DNA of 64,000 nt from Opitutaceae bacterium (GTDB lineage: Bacteria; Verrucomicrobiota; Verrucomicrobiia; Opitutales; Opitutaceae). Below the pieces are notes generated by a model that worked only from the letters and a program-made list of their open reading frames with translations, searched no databases and was not told where the DNA came from. The DNA lies in contig JAEUHC010000019.1 of assembly GCA_016794785.1 (NCBI GenBank), forward strand, positions 1 through 64,000, in the 5' to 3' direction. A program made the position numbers and the translations under genes. Below, in pieces: positions 1-8,336 of the stretch. Each line of letters starts with the position of its first letter. Position 1 is the first letter of the stretch.

Positions 1-54
1 CGAAGCCCCGGAGGAGCTCCGTCCCTCGAAAGTCTTCTCGTTGTGAAAGCCGGC

Positions 55-462
55 TTAGTAACGACGATCGCCGCGATCGCGATCGCCGCGGAACCCGCCG
101 CCACCGCCGCCGCCACCGAAGCCGCGGCCACCGCCGCCGCCACCGTAGCCGCCGCCGCCGCCGAAGCCGCGGCCGCCACCACCGCCGCCGAAGCCGCCAC
201 CCGGGCGCTCTTCCTTCGGACGAGCCTCGTTAACCGTCAACTGACGGCCACCGAGATCGACGCCATTCATCTTTTCCGCGGCCTGCTTGGCCTCTTCGGC
301 CGTGCCCATGGTGACGAACGCGAAACCGCGCGGGCGGCCGGTCATCTTGTCCATGGCGACGTACACGTCGGTCACGGAGCCGAACTGGCCGAAAGCGGCG
401 CGGAGTTCGTCTTCGGTCGTCTTGAACGACAGGTTACCGACGTACAGTTTGGAATTACTCAT
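55..462 (-). CDS. Glycine-rich RRM RNA-binding protein
   Basis: 135-residue single-RRM protein. RNP2 (LYVGNL, residues 6-11) and RNP1 (RGFAFVTM, 45-52) are both intact, so RNA binding is well supported. Residues ~88-135 are a low-complexity Gly/Arg/Phe tail of RGF and GGGG units ending in RGDRDRGDRRY, like the RGG tails of cyanobacterial Rbp and eukaryotic GRPs. Family knowledge: such small bacterial RRM proteins are often cold-induced RNA chaperones. ATG start at 462 fits the RRM N-terminus. The 193 bp upstream hold no other gene and could carry a long 5' leader, but no specific regulatory motif was recognised there. Confidence 0.93.
   Translation of the reverse strand: MSNSKLYVGNLSFKTTEDELRAAFGQFGSVTDVYVAMDKMTGRPRGFAFVTMGTAEEAKQAAEKMNGVDLGGRQLTVNEARPKEERPGGGFGGGGGGRGFGGGGGYGGGGGGRGFGGGGGGGGFRGDRDRGDRRY
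70..205. repeat. Low-complexity CCG/GCC-rich tract encoding the Gly-rich tail
   Basis: The DNA here is a degenerate array of ccgccg/ccacc units, read on the minus strand as glycine codons with interspersed Arg and Phe. It lies inside the RRM gene and is a likely site of length variation between strains. It also produces a spurious Ala-rich reading frame on the plus strand. Confidence 0.7.
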
Positions 463-655
463 CTGTGATGTCTCGTAGATCGACCGTCCGCTGCCAGTCC
501 GTTCCCACTATTGGGTTTCGAAATCATCACTTAAGCCAAACGCTCAGCCAACGACTCACCAGATACTGTCACCTAACGTTGTCTCTAACGAACGAGCGGA
601 CGCTGCATGGGCCGGCTTATGACGCAAGGGAATTCGGGAGAGCCCTTCGGGTGGC

Positions 656-1069
656 CTAAATCGAGTATTTGGCCCGCACGTCTGCCGGGATCACGGTGGA
701 TCGGCCGGTCGCGAGAGTGACGAGCACGTAGTCGGTGTGGCCTTCGCACACACGTTTGCCCGCGGGCTGCTTGTCGATCTCGAAGGCCACACGGCAGCCA
801 TTCTCGGTGAAATGCACGATCCAGCAGCGCACCGTCATGCGGTCGCCCCAGCCGAGCGGCCGCTTGTAGTCGATGTGCGCCGAGGTCATCCACCAGCCGA
901 GTCCGCGGTCGGCGAAGGCCTGCATGGACATGCCGTAGAATTTTTCCATCTGCTCGAAACGCGCCGCCAGCACGTAGTCGAGATAGCGCGTCGAATGGAC
1001 GTGCTGGTAGAGATCGATGTCATCCGGCCGCACGGCGAGCTCGGTCTCGAACTTGGAAAAGACGTTCAT
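656..1069 (-). CDS. Acyl-CoA thioesterase, 4HBT hotdog fold (YbgC/FadM-like)
   Basis: 137 residues, normal for a single-hotdog thioesterase. The N-terminal motif DIDLYQHVHSTRYLDY (residues 17-32) corresponds to the catalytic Asp region of the YbgC/4-hydroxybenzoyl-CoA thioesterase family, with Asp19 the likely general base. Family role: hydrolysis of acyl-CoA thioesters in the cytoplasm; the substrate cannot be told from sequence. ATG at 1069; the preceding S4 gene on the same strand stops at 1096, so the two may be cotranscribed. Confidence 0.88.
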   Translation of the reverse strand: MNVFSKFETELAVRPDDIDLYQHVHSTRYLDYVLAARFEQMEKFYGMSMQAFADRGLGWWMTSAHIDYKRPLGWGDRMTVRCWIVHFTENGCRVAFEIDKQPAGKRVCEGHTDYVLVTLATGRSTVIPADVRAKYSI

Positions 1070-1095
1070 ACGCAGGAAGCCGGCGGGGGCGGGGT

Positions 1096-1485
1096 TCAGT
1101 CGAGAAACCGATCCAGCAGCCGCCGATCACGCTTGGTGGGCCGGCCGCTGCCCTTTTCCCGGGCGAGCACCTGCTGCACGCTTCGTTCGCGCAGCCGCTC
1201 ATACTCCTCCGGTGGCGTCAGGTCCGCGCAGAACTCCGGCAGGAGCTTCGCCCCCACGCGCGAGCGTGGCACGCCGACCACCCGCAGCGTGCGGGTGAAC
1301 AGGCCCTGTCTCACCTTCACGACTTCGCCGGCATGCACGTCGCGCGCCGGCTTGGCCACGAGATCGTTCACCGTCACGCTGCCCGCGCGGCACGCATCGG
1401 TCGCGAGCGCCCGCGTCTTGAAGACGCGCATGGCCCACAGCCACTTGTCGAGGCGGGCGGCATGGTCGGCGGGCGCGGGGTGCAA
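1096..1485 (-). CDS. S4-domain RNA-binding protein (Hsp15/HslR-like)
   Basis: 129 residues. The S4 domain is clear: RLDKWLWAMRVFKTRALA near the N-terminus, then a VTVND turn, and a basic C-terminal tail rich in Arg/Lys. Family knowledge: Hsp15-type proteins bind 50S subunits carrying stalled nascent chains. The domain begins within 12 residues of a TTG at 1485 and no in-frame ATG precedes it, so TTG is the probable start. A strong hairpin followed by a T-tract ends only 7 bases before this TTG, an unusual position that suggests attenuation or a promoter embedded in the terminator. Confidence 0.88.
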   Translation of the reverse strand: MHPAPADHAARLDKWLWAMRVFKTRALATDACRAGSVTVNDLVAKPARDVHAGEVVKVRQGLFTRTLRVVGVPRSRVGAKLLPEFCADLTPPEEYERLRERSVQQVLAREKGSGRPTKRDRRLLDRFLD

Positions 1486-1492
1486 GGCCGGG

Positions 1493-1535
1493 AAACAAAA
1501 AGCGCGGGCGGCGAAGTCAACTCCGCCGCCCGCGC
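1493..1535 (-). terminator. Rho-independent terminator after the DUF3016 gene
   Basis: A perfect 12-bp stem (1502-1513 with 1524-1535, GC only) with a 10-nt loop. On the minus strand it is followed directly by TTTTTGTTT. This is a textbook intrinsic terminator for the upstream DUF3016 gene and sits just before the S4 gene start. Confidence 0.85.
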
Positions 1536-1554
1536 CGCCAAGTCCGGCCCGCGC

Positions 1555-2079
1555 TCAGTTCTTCCGCACGCGCGGGAAATCCGCGCGCAGCCAGTCGTCG
1601 ACCAGCGCCTTTTCATGGCGCACCGGATCGTCGCGGAATCCCGTCGTGATTTTCATCATGAACCCGAGGTCCCGCAGCTCACGGGTTCCTTCCTTGACCA
1701 CCTTGCCGTTGGCGTCGGTCAGGCGGAAGGTGAGCTTGATGCTTGGCACGTAGATGTCCTTCACCACGCGGATGCTGTCCCAAGTGGGGCCGCGCCACGG
1801 CTCGAAGTCGCCGGCCATGTCGATGTCGGTGAACGTCACTGTCAGCTTGTGGCCGTCGGGCACGAAGTATTTGGCCTGCTCAAGCAGATGGTCGCGGATC
1901 TGATCGAGGTAGGTGGTGCGCTTGTAGTCGCCCATGTGGTTGTCGCGCACATCGGTGAACTTTTCCGGCTCGAAAAACACCACCTCGGCGCGCGCGACGG
2001 TGTGGGCGCCCGGCGGTTGCAACGCGAGCGCGGGGCCCGCGGCGAGAAACCCGACGAGGAGGAGATGCGAGGTTTTCAT
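1555..2079 (-). CDS. Secreted DUF3016-family protein
   Basis: 174 residues from ATG 2079. The first ~19 residues (MKTSHLLLVGFLAAGPALA) form a clear signal peptide, which is why this start is preferred over in-frame codons upstream. The core has the DUF3016-type motif VTFTDIDMAGDFEPW and a C-terminal segment with RDLGFMMKI. The family is periplasmic or secreted and functionally uncharacterised. It is followed by an intrinsic terminator. Confidence 0.78.
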   Translation of the reverse strand: MKTSHLLLVGFLAAGPALALQPPGAHTVARAEVVFFEPEKFTDVRDNHMGDYKRTTYLDQIRDHLLEQAKYFVPDGHKLTVTFTDIDMAGDFEPWRGPTWDSIRVVKDIYVPSIKLTFRLTDANGKVVKEGTRELRDLGFMMKITTGFRDDPVRHEKALVDDWLRADFPRVRKN

Positions 2080-2142
2080 GGCGGTTGTCATGACGCAAGG
2101 TAGCACAGAAATGTTCCCGCGCCAGTCTGGCAAAAGGGTTCC

Positions 2143-4443
2143 TCACCCCGCGGTCGCGACGGTCACGACGACATATTTGCTGGTCGGCGTGTTGCTCCGG
2201 GCGGCGGTGCTGCCGATGGGCACCAGCACATTGGCCTCCGGGAAATATGTCGCCACGCAGCCGCGCGGAATCCGATACGGCGCGACCATGAAGCCGCGCG
2301 CCAAGCGCACGGTCCCGCCGTGGCGGTTCGTCAAGTCCACCCGCTGGCCCTGCATCAATCCGAGCGCCGTGATGTCGTCGGAGTGCATAAACACCACCCG
2401 TCGCCCGCCGAACACGCCGCGGTAGCGGTCGTCGAGACCATAGACGGTCGTGTTGAACTGATCGTGGGTGCGGATCGTCATCATCACGAACTCTCCCGGT
2501 GCCACCCCCGGCCGCGGGATCGGGGCGACGATGAAGTGTGCGCGCCCCGTGGCCGTGCGCCACTCGCGGCGGTCCCGCACCGCGTTGGGCAGATAAAACG
2601 CCCCCGCGCGGACCCGGCGGTTGTAGTCGGCGAAGCCCGGGACCACGCGCGCGATGCGGTCGCGGATGAGATCATAGTCGGTGGCAAACTCGCGCCAAGG
2701 CGCCGGCAGGCCCAGCGCGGCAGCCAGCCCGCACACGATCGCGACCTCGCTGCGCAGCTCCGGCGACGCGGGCGTGAGCCGGCCGCGCGAGGCGTTGATG
2801 ATGCCCATCGAGTCCTCGGTGGTCACAAACTGTTCGCCGCCCGCCTGTGCGTCGCGCTCGCTCCGGCCGAGGCACGGCAGGATCAGCGCCGTGCGGCCGG
2901 TGACGAGGTGCGCCCGGTTGAGCTTGGTCGAGATGTGGGCCGTGAGCGCTGTGCGTCGCAACGCCGCGGCGGTGAATTCCGTGTCGGGCGTGGCTGAAAG
3001 GAAATTGCCTCCCATCGCGACCAACACGCGCACGCGGCAGTCGTGCATCGCGCGAATCGTTTCGACCGTGTCATGCCCGTGCGTGCGCGGAGAGCTGAAA
3101 CCGAACTCCGCATCGAGCCGCGCGAGCCACGACTCGGGCATTTTCTCGCAGATGCCCATGGTGCGATCGCCCTGCACGTTCGAATGGCCGCGCACGGGGC
3201 ACACGCCGGCGCCGCGCCGGCCGATGCTGCCGCGCAGCAGGAGCAAGTTCACGACCTGCTGGATCGTCGCCACCGCCTCGGGCTGCTGCGTGAGGCCCAT
3301 CGCCCAGCAACAGATCGTGGCCTTCGACCTCATGGCGATCTCCGCGGCCGCGAGGATCGTTTCGCGCGGGACTCCGCTCGCCTCCACGATCTCGTCCCAT
3401 GATGCGCGTCCGAGATCGGCGGCGAGCGCCTCGAAGCCGGCCGTGTGCTGCGCGATGAACTCGCGATCGAGCACGCCGCCGCGCGCCGCCTCGGCCTCGA
3501 GCAGCGCCTTCATGATTCCCTTCATCACGGCGAGGTCGCCCGCGATGCGCGTTTGCAGCCACAGATCGGAAAGGCGCGCGCCTTCGCCGGCGAGCGTCGT
3601 CAGCACTTTCAGCGGATTCAGGAAATCCTGCGGGTTCTTGAAGCGCTCCGTGCCGATCTCGGGCAGCGGGTTGACTGAGACGATTTTCGCCCCACGCGCC
3701 TTGGCCGCCGCGAGCGCGGCGAGCATCCGAGGATGATTCGTGCCGGGATTTTGCCCGATGACAAAGATCGCCTCCGCGTGTTCGAAGTCCTCCAGCGTCA
3801 CCGTGCCTTTGCCGATGCCGATGCTTTCGCCGAGCGCGACGCCGCTCGATTCGTGGCACATGTTGGAGCAGTCGGGCAGGTTGTTGGTGCCGAACTGCCG
3901 CGCGAGGAGCTGCCAGAGGAAGGCCGCCTCGTTGCTCGTGCGTCCCGAGGTGTAGAACGCCGCCGCGTCCGGCGTCGGCAGCGCGCGCAGCTCCGCGGCG
4001 ATGAGCGCGAACGCCTCCTCCCAGCCGATCGGGGCGTAGTGGGTGGCACCGGGCCGCAGCACCATCGGCTCGGTGAGCCGGCCTTGGGCGTTGAGCCAGT
4101 GGTCGCTCTGCGCGGCGAGCTCGGCGACGGCGTGTTTTCGAAAAAACTCCGCCGTGATTCGCTTGGGCGTCGCCTCGTCGGCCACGGCCTTCGCGCCGTT
4201 CTCGCAAAATTCGAACACATGCCGATCCCCATCCGGGCTCGGCCACGCGCAGGACTGGCAGTCGAACCCGTCGGCCTGGTTCACCGCGAGCAGCGCGCGC
4301 ACGCCGCGCGCGAGGCCCATCTCGCCGACAAGCCGGGCCGTCACGCCGACGGCCTTGAGCCCGGCCGCCGCCGTGCTCGGCGGGCCGAGGCGCGCCGGCT
4401 CCGGCTCGGGCGGGGTCTGGGCGGCAGGTTGATTCGAGGCCAT
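2143..4443 (-). CDS. Molybdopterin oxidoreductase, FdhF/YdeP type (formate dehydrogenase alpha-like)
   Basis: 766 residues, the usual length of the FdhF/YdeP oxidoreductase-alpha family. The motif GFDCQSCAWPSPDG (C62, C65) is typical of this family, not of classic FdhF with four N-terminal cysteines. Further MoCo-binding segments follow: CHESSGVALG, GQNPGTNHPRM, the C-terminal molydopterin dinucleotide-binding domain with RTHDQFNTTVYGLDDRYRG. No selenocysteine is evident. Cytoplasmic, no Tat signal. E. coli YdeP is linked to acid resistance but the reaction is unproven; no partner subunits (FdhB/C) lie nearby, so this appears to be an orphan. A FdhD/MoCo maturation gene is not seen here. Confidence 0.88.
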   Translation of the reverse strand: MASNQPAAQTPPEPEPARLGPPSTAAAGLKAVGVTARLVGEMGLARGVRALLAVNQADGFDCQSCAWPSPDGDRHVFEFCENGAKAVADEATPKRITAEFFRKHAVAELAAQSDHWLNAQGRLTEPMVLRPGATHYAPIGWEEAFALIAAELRALPTPDAAAFYTSGRTSNEAAFLWQLLARQFGTNNLPDCSNMCHESSGVALGESIGIGKGTVTLEDFEHAEAIFVIGQNPGTNHPRMLAALAAAKARGAKIVSVNPLPEIGTERFKNPQDFLNPLKVLTTLAGEGARLSDLWLQTRIAGDLAVMKGIMKALLEAEAARGGVLDREFIAQHTAGFEALAADLGRASWDEIVEASGVPRETILAAAEIAMRSKATICCWAMGLTQQPEAVATIQQVVNLLLLRGSIGRRGAGVCPVRGHSNVQGDRTMGICEKMPESWLARLDAEFGFSSPRTHGHDTVETIRAMHDCRVRVLVAMGGNFLSATPDTEFTAAALRRTALTAHISTKLNRAHLVTGRTALILPCLGRSERDAQAGGEQFVTTEDSMGIINASRGRLTPASPELRSEVAIVCGLAAALGLPAPWREFATDYDLIRDRIARVVPGFADYNRRVRAGAFYLPNAVRDRREWRTATGRAHFIVAPIPRPGVAPGEFVMMTIRTHDQFNTTVYGLDDRYRGVFGGRRVVFMHSDDITALGLMQGQRVDLTNRHGGTVRLARGFMVAPYRIPRGCVATYFPEANVLVPIGSTAARSNTPTSKYVVVTVATAG

Positions 4444-4499
4444 GCGCGGAGCGTGGCAAGGGCGGCGCGTTGTTCAATGCCGCCTTCGCCGCCCGGCGC

Positions 4500-6170
4500 T
4501 CAGGCGCCAGGCTGGCACAGGCAGGACGATGTGATTTGGGTGTCCGCCTTCGCCCACGCCTGCTTGAACTGGACTTCAACCTGAGCGGCCTCGGCCGGCT
4601 TGTTTTGCAAACGCAGGCTGCGCGCGAGGCCGTAGAGCGACCAGCCGTTGTTCGGCAGGCGTTTCAAATCCTCGCGATACACCTCCTCTGCCGCGCCGAA
4701 GCGACCGGCGTTCAGCAGCGTCGCGCCGAGCGCGTGCCGCACGGGCAGAATCCAGCCAGGCGGCTCGTCGTATTTGAGCGCGTCCTCCGCTTTCACCGCC
4801 TCGCGGAGCCGGGCCACGGCCGCGTCGAGCTTTCCCTCGCGCACGAGGATCTCGCCTTCGAGCATGGGCGTGGCGACCGCGAGAATGCCCTGCGCCGTGT
4901 TGTTGCCGAGCGTCTCCTCGGCCGGCACGCGTTTCGCCGCCTCGAGGTAGGCCGCCTGCTCGGCGCGCGCCGCCTTGGCATCGCCCTTCGCGGCCCGCGC
5001 CACTCCGCGCGCCGCCAGCCGCAATGTCCGGGTGAAGGGCATGTAGTCGGGGTGATCGGGCTCCGCCAGGATCATGTCCCACAGCCCGAAGCGGATCATC
5101 ACCTCATACGGCATGCCTACCATGCCTTCGATCATGAGCGCGTATTCCTTAACAAACTCGGCCGGCGCCTCCGTTACCATGGCGCGGATGTGCTTCAGCG
5201 CGAGTTCACGCTGCCCGGTCATCATGGCGGCGTAGGCCAGCATGTGCTGGTTGTGCGCGGCATAGACCACGAGCATGTCCTGCGGCGGCCCCACGATCGC
5301 GCGGTGGCGGCGATCAGCCTCGACGGCCTTGAGGTTGGCGGTGATGGTCTCGTGCCACCGGCCCACGCGGATGTCGATGTGTGAGGGCATGTGGACATTG
5401 TGCGCCAGGCCCGGCTGCAAATCCCGCAGGCGGTCGGCCGCGGGAATCGCGCGCTCCGGATGGGGCGAGGCCTCGACCGCATGGATGTAGAGATGGTTGG
5501 CCAACGGGTGGCGCGGGTTTAGCGCGATCGTGGCGTCCAGTGTCGCGATGATTTCCGCCGTGCCGGGTTGCGCCTCGCCCTCGGGCGTCCACTGGTCCCA
5601 GGGGCGCAAATCCATCATGGCCTCCGCATACAGCGCGCCGATGTCGGCGTCCTTGGGGTGAGCCAGCCACACCGCGCGCATGGCCTCGGCATACGCGCGA
5701 TCAAGCGGGCCGCGGTCCTCGGGCTGGGGCAGGGCGTAGCGTTTGGCCAAGGCCTCGATGAGCGCGCGATCGGCGGGCTTGGCGGTCGCGATGTGGCGCT
5801 GCGCGAGCTTCAGCGCAGCCCAGGCTTGCTCCGCCAGCGGCGGCGGCACCATCGGGAAGTTGATGTGCGGGCCGCAGGCGAGCGCGACGCCCCAGTGCGC
5901 CATTGCGCATTCCGGATCGAGGCGCGCCGCCTCCTGGAACGACCGGATCGCCGCACCGTGGCTGAAGCCGAAAAGCAGCTTGAGACCCTGATCGAAGTAG
6001 TGCTGGGCGCGCCGCGACTTGGTCGCGATCGGCCGCGTGTGGGTGCCAAGGCCGTCGAACAGCGGGATTTCCCGCGGCATGGGAGCCTGATCCGCTCCGG
6101 AAACGAAACCGGCCGGCGCCGCGACGAGCGCCAGCCCGAGCAACCAACGAACCGTGATCCTGGCATGCAT
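4500..6170 (-). CDS. Secreted TPR-repeat protein
   Basis: 556 residues from ATG 6170. This start is chosen because AAAGGA lies 6 bases upstream and because it begins a signal peptide (MHARITVRWLLGLALVAAPAGFVSGA). The rest is made of helical TPR-like repeats, for instance HYFDQGLKLLFGFSHGAAIRSFQEAARLDP near residue 60 and the final SLYGLARSLRLQNKPAEAAQ. Related proteins occur widely in Verrucomicrobiota and Acidobacteriota as predicted periplasmic scaffolds; no enzymatic motif is seen. An in-frame ATG two codons upstream lacks RBS spacing. Confidence 0.82.
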   Translation of the reverse strand: MHARITVRWLLGLALVAAPAGFVSGADQAPMPREIPLFDGLGTHTRPIATKSRRAQHYFDQGLKLLFGFSHGAAIRSFQEAARLDPECAMAHWGVALACGPHINFPMVPPPLAEQAWAALKLAQRHIATAKPADRALIEALAKRYALPQPEDRGPLDRAYAEAMRAVWLAHPKDADIGALYAEAMMDLRPWDQWTPEGEAQPGTAEIIATLDATIALNPRHPLANHLYIHAVEASPHPERAIPAADRLRDLQPGLAHNVHMPSHIDIRVGRWHETITANLKAVEADRRHRAIVGPPQDMLVVYAAHNQHMLAYAAMMTGQRELALKHIRAMVTEAPAEFVKEYALMIEGMVGMPYEVMIRFGLWDMILAEPDHPDYMPFTRTLRLAARGVARAAKGDAKAARAEQAAYLEAAKRVPAEETLGNNTAQGILAVATPMLEGEILVREGKLDAAVARLREAVKAEDALKYDEPPGWILPVRHALGATLLNAGRFGAAEEVYREDLKRLPNNGWSLYGLARSLRLQNKPAEAAQVEVQFKQAWAKADTQITSSCLCQPGA

Positions 6171-6343
6171 GGACATTCCTTTCTCTGGAAGGGCAGGGGT
6201 TGGGGGAGGGGCAAAACCTGAGCCACTCACTGGGAGGCTCTTTCGTGCAGGGTATTCCCCCGGCGAAGCCTCAAAAGCAAAATATGCCCGGCGCAGCATC
6301 TCTTTTGCATTTCCTGGCGCGCGCCTCATGGTGGCGCTGCGCC

Positions 6344-6640
6344 ATGTTCGCCACCTTCATCCGCCTGATCGCGGGCCGGCCGCCGCCGGAGCTCGAACAC
6401 AACCCGTTCGTCGAGGAAGTGCGCGTGCGCGACAGCCGCATCCGGCGCGATCCGCGGACCCTGCGCTTTATCCTGATCTGCTGGATCCTGATCGCGGTGA
6501 AGCACGTGCTGGTGATCTGGGCGTGCGAAAACTACGCGACGCCGTTCCACCAGCTGTGGGTGAATTTTCCGACCTGGCTGCTAGGTGCGCTCGCCACGGG
6601 GATCTATTTTGCCCGCACCCGGGTGCGGCCGAGGCGCTGA
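6344..6640 (+). CDS. Small two-helix membrane protein, unknown function
   Basis: 98 residues from ATG 6344. A polar N-terminal part (LEHNPFVEEVRVRDSRIRRDPRTLR) precedes two hydrophobic helices (around residues 44-60 and 74-90) and an Arg-rich end. I do not recognise the family. In-frame codons at 6284 and 6200 would lengthen it without adding recognisable sequence. It is divergent from the TPR gene and convergent with the KDG-kinase-like gene, so it is probably transcribed alone. Confidence 0.55.
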   Translation: MFATFIRLIAGRPPPELEHNPFVEEVRVRDSRIRRDPRTLRFILICWILIAVKHVLVIWACENYATPFHQLWVNFPTWLLGALATGIYFARTRVRPRR

Positions 6641-6652
6641 GCCGCCGCGGAC

Positions 6653-7741
6653 TCAGCGCTGGATGCGCGCCGAGCCGCCTTGGGCGAAGGCCCGCACTTG
6701 CTCGACGGTCGCCATGGTCGTGTCGCCGGGGAAGGTCGTGAGCAGCGCGCCGTGCGCCCAGCCGAGGTTGACCGCGTCCTGCGGCGATTCGCCGGCGAGC
6801 AGCCCGTGGAAGAAGCCCGCGGCGTAGCCGTCGCCCCCGCCCACGCGATCGACGACGTCGAGCTCGCACGTGGGCGAGACGTAGGTCGCCCCGTTGATCC
6901 AGGCCACCGCGCCCCAGGTGTGGCGGTTGGTCGAGTGGACCTCGCGCAGCGTCGTCGCCACGATTTTGATATGAGGGTGCTTCCTGGTGACGTTGCCCAT
7001 CATGCTGAAGAACGCGCTCGGATCCAATTTGGACTTGGCCGCGACCTCCGGCCCGGGGATGCCGAGGCCGAGCTGGAGATCCTCCTCGTTGCCAACCAGC
7101 ACATCGACGTGGCGGATGATGCGGTCGAGCACCGCGACGGCCTTTTCGTTGCCGCCGGAGATATTCCACAGCTTCGCGCGATAGTTGAGGTCGAACGAAG
7201 TCACGGCCCCCGCCGCCTTGGCGGCCTGCATCGCCTCGACGATCAGCTCGGCCGTCGTCGGCGAGAGCGCCGCGAAGATCCCGCCGCTGTGGAACCAGCG
7301 CACGCCGCCCGCGAAGATCTCCTTCCAGTTGAAATCGCCCGGCTTGAGCTGCGCCGCCGCCTCGTTGCTGCGGTTGTAGAACACCACCGGCGCGCGCACG
7401 CCGTGCCCGCGATCGCTGTAAACCGTCGCCATGTTGGGCCCGTTGACGCCGTCGTGCTTGAAGCGCTTGTAGAACGGCGTGACGCCCATCGCCCGCACGC
7501 GCTCCGCAATCAGATCACCCACCGGGTAGTCCACCATCGCCGAGGCCACGCCGGTGCGGAGCCGGAAGCAGTCGGCCAGGTTGGCCGCGACGTTGAACTC
7601 GCCCCCGCTCACATGAATCTCGCAGGACGTCGCCTTGCGAAAAGGGATGACGCCCGGATCGAGGCGGTTGATGAGCGCGCCGAGGGAGACGAAATCGAGC
7701 GCAGCCGCGGACGCAGGACGGAGGTTCAGGCCGTAGTTCAT
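6653..7741 (-). CDS. kdgK: PfkB-family sugar kinase, probable 2-dehydro-3-deoxygluconokinase
   Basis: 362 residues from ATG 7741. PfkB hallmarks: the N-terminal GG-containing substrate motif (SGGEFNVAANLADCF) and the C-terminal DRVGGGDGYAAGFF signature with the catalytic Asp. The overall pattern (YSDRGHGVRAPVVFYNRSNEAA, NYRAKLW) matches KDG kinases of the Entner-Doudoroff/uronate pathways, which phosphorylate 2-keto-3-deoxygluconate. No KDPG aldolase or uronate genes are adjacent, so substrate assignment rests on family resemblance. A 17-residue upstream extension is possible but hydrophobic and unlike the family. Confidence 0.8.
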   Translation of the reverse strand: MNYGLNLRPASAAALDFVSLGALINRLDPGVIPFRKATSCEIHVSGGEFNVAANLADCFRLRTGVASAMVDYPVGDLIAERVRAMGVTPFYKRFKHDGVNGPNMATVYSDRGHGVRAPVVFYNRSNEAAAQLKPGDFNWKEIFAGGVRWFHSGGIFAALSPTTAELIVEAMQAAKAAGAVTSFDLNYRAKLWNISGGNEKAVAVLDRIIRHVDVLVGNEEDLQLGLGIPGPEVAAKSKLDPSAFFSMMGNVTRKHPHIKIVATTLREVHSTNRHTWGAVAWINGATYVSPTCELDVVDRVGGGDGYAAGFFHGLLAGESPQDAVNLGWAHGALLTTFPGDTTMATVEQVRAFAQGGSARIQR

Positions 7742-7870
7742 GGAGGAAATGGCAGTATGCGAACCGGCCGCGACCGCCAGAATTAATATCACCCGACCGT
7801 GTCACACGCGCATCCCGCCACCGTCAGATTTTGTTTTGGGTTTTCGGGCGTTTCGCTCCACCTTGCGCCG

Positions 7871-8320
7871 ATGCCTTCCGTCCCCGGCCTGCGTTCTCCC
7901 TACGACAAAGTCGGCCGCCTCGTCTATTTCGGGCGCATGCTCGACAAGATCCGCGTGCACGCCAAGGCGGCCTTGCCCGCCGACTACATCCAGAATCTCG
8001 GCACGGGCTTCGACGGCCGCTGCTGCGCTTTTCTGCGCGTGGACTACGCCGAGCTGAAGGCCCGGGTGCTGGCCTCCGCGCTGGGGGACGCGGCCGCGCT
8101 GGCGTGGGCCGAGTCGCGCGGCGGAGCCCGCAGCGACGAGGAATGCGAAGTCTGGAACGGTTTTATGATGAAGCGCGGCTGGCGCGATCCGGCGGCGACG
8201 ATGCTGGCCAAGCGCATCGCGGAAAGCGCGCTGCACGGCGCGCCGATCATGACGATGTTCGACTACCTCGACTTTGACGAAGGGCGCGACCCGGTCGCCG
8301 CGCGCCGCTGGGAAGGATGA
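7871..8320 (+). CDS. DUF5069 domain protein
   Basis: 149 residues. Contains the DUF5069 pattern: GRMLDKIRVHAKAALPADY near residue 20, then GFDGRCCAFLRVDY, and a conserved C-terminal DYLDFDEGR. Function unknown; cytoplasmic, common in Verrucomicrobiota. The penicillin acylase gene starts 16 bases downstream, so the two are probably cotranscribed. ATG 7871 is preferred over a start 24 codons upstream because the domain begins directly after it. Confidence 0.82.
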   Translation: MPSVPGLRSPYDKVGRLVYFGRMLDKIRVHAKAALPADYIQNLGTGFDGRCCAFLRVDYAELKARVLASALGDAAALAWAESRGGARSDEECEVWNGFMMKRGWRDPAATMLAKRIAESALHGAPIMTMFDYLDFDEGRDPVAARRWEG

Positions 8321-8336
8321 GCGAGCCGCGCGCCCC

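Noticed and set aside
1..54. Short CGGAG/CTCCG hairpin downstream of the RRM gene
   Set aside because: Only five base pairs and no T-tract; insufficient for a terminator call.
43..468. Ala-rich plus-strand frame over the RRM gene
   Set aside because: Complement of Gly-rich coding repeats; no independent support.
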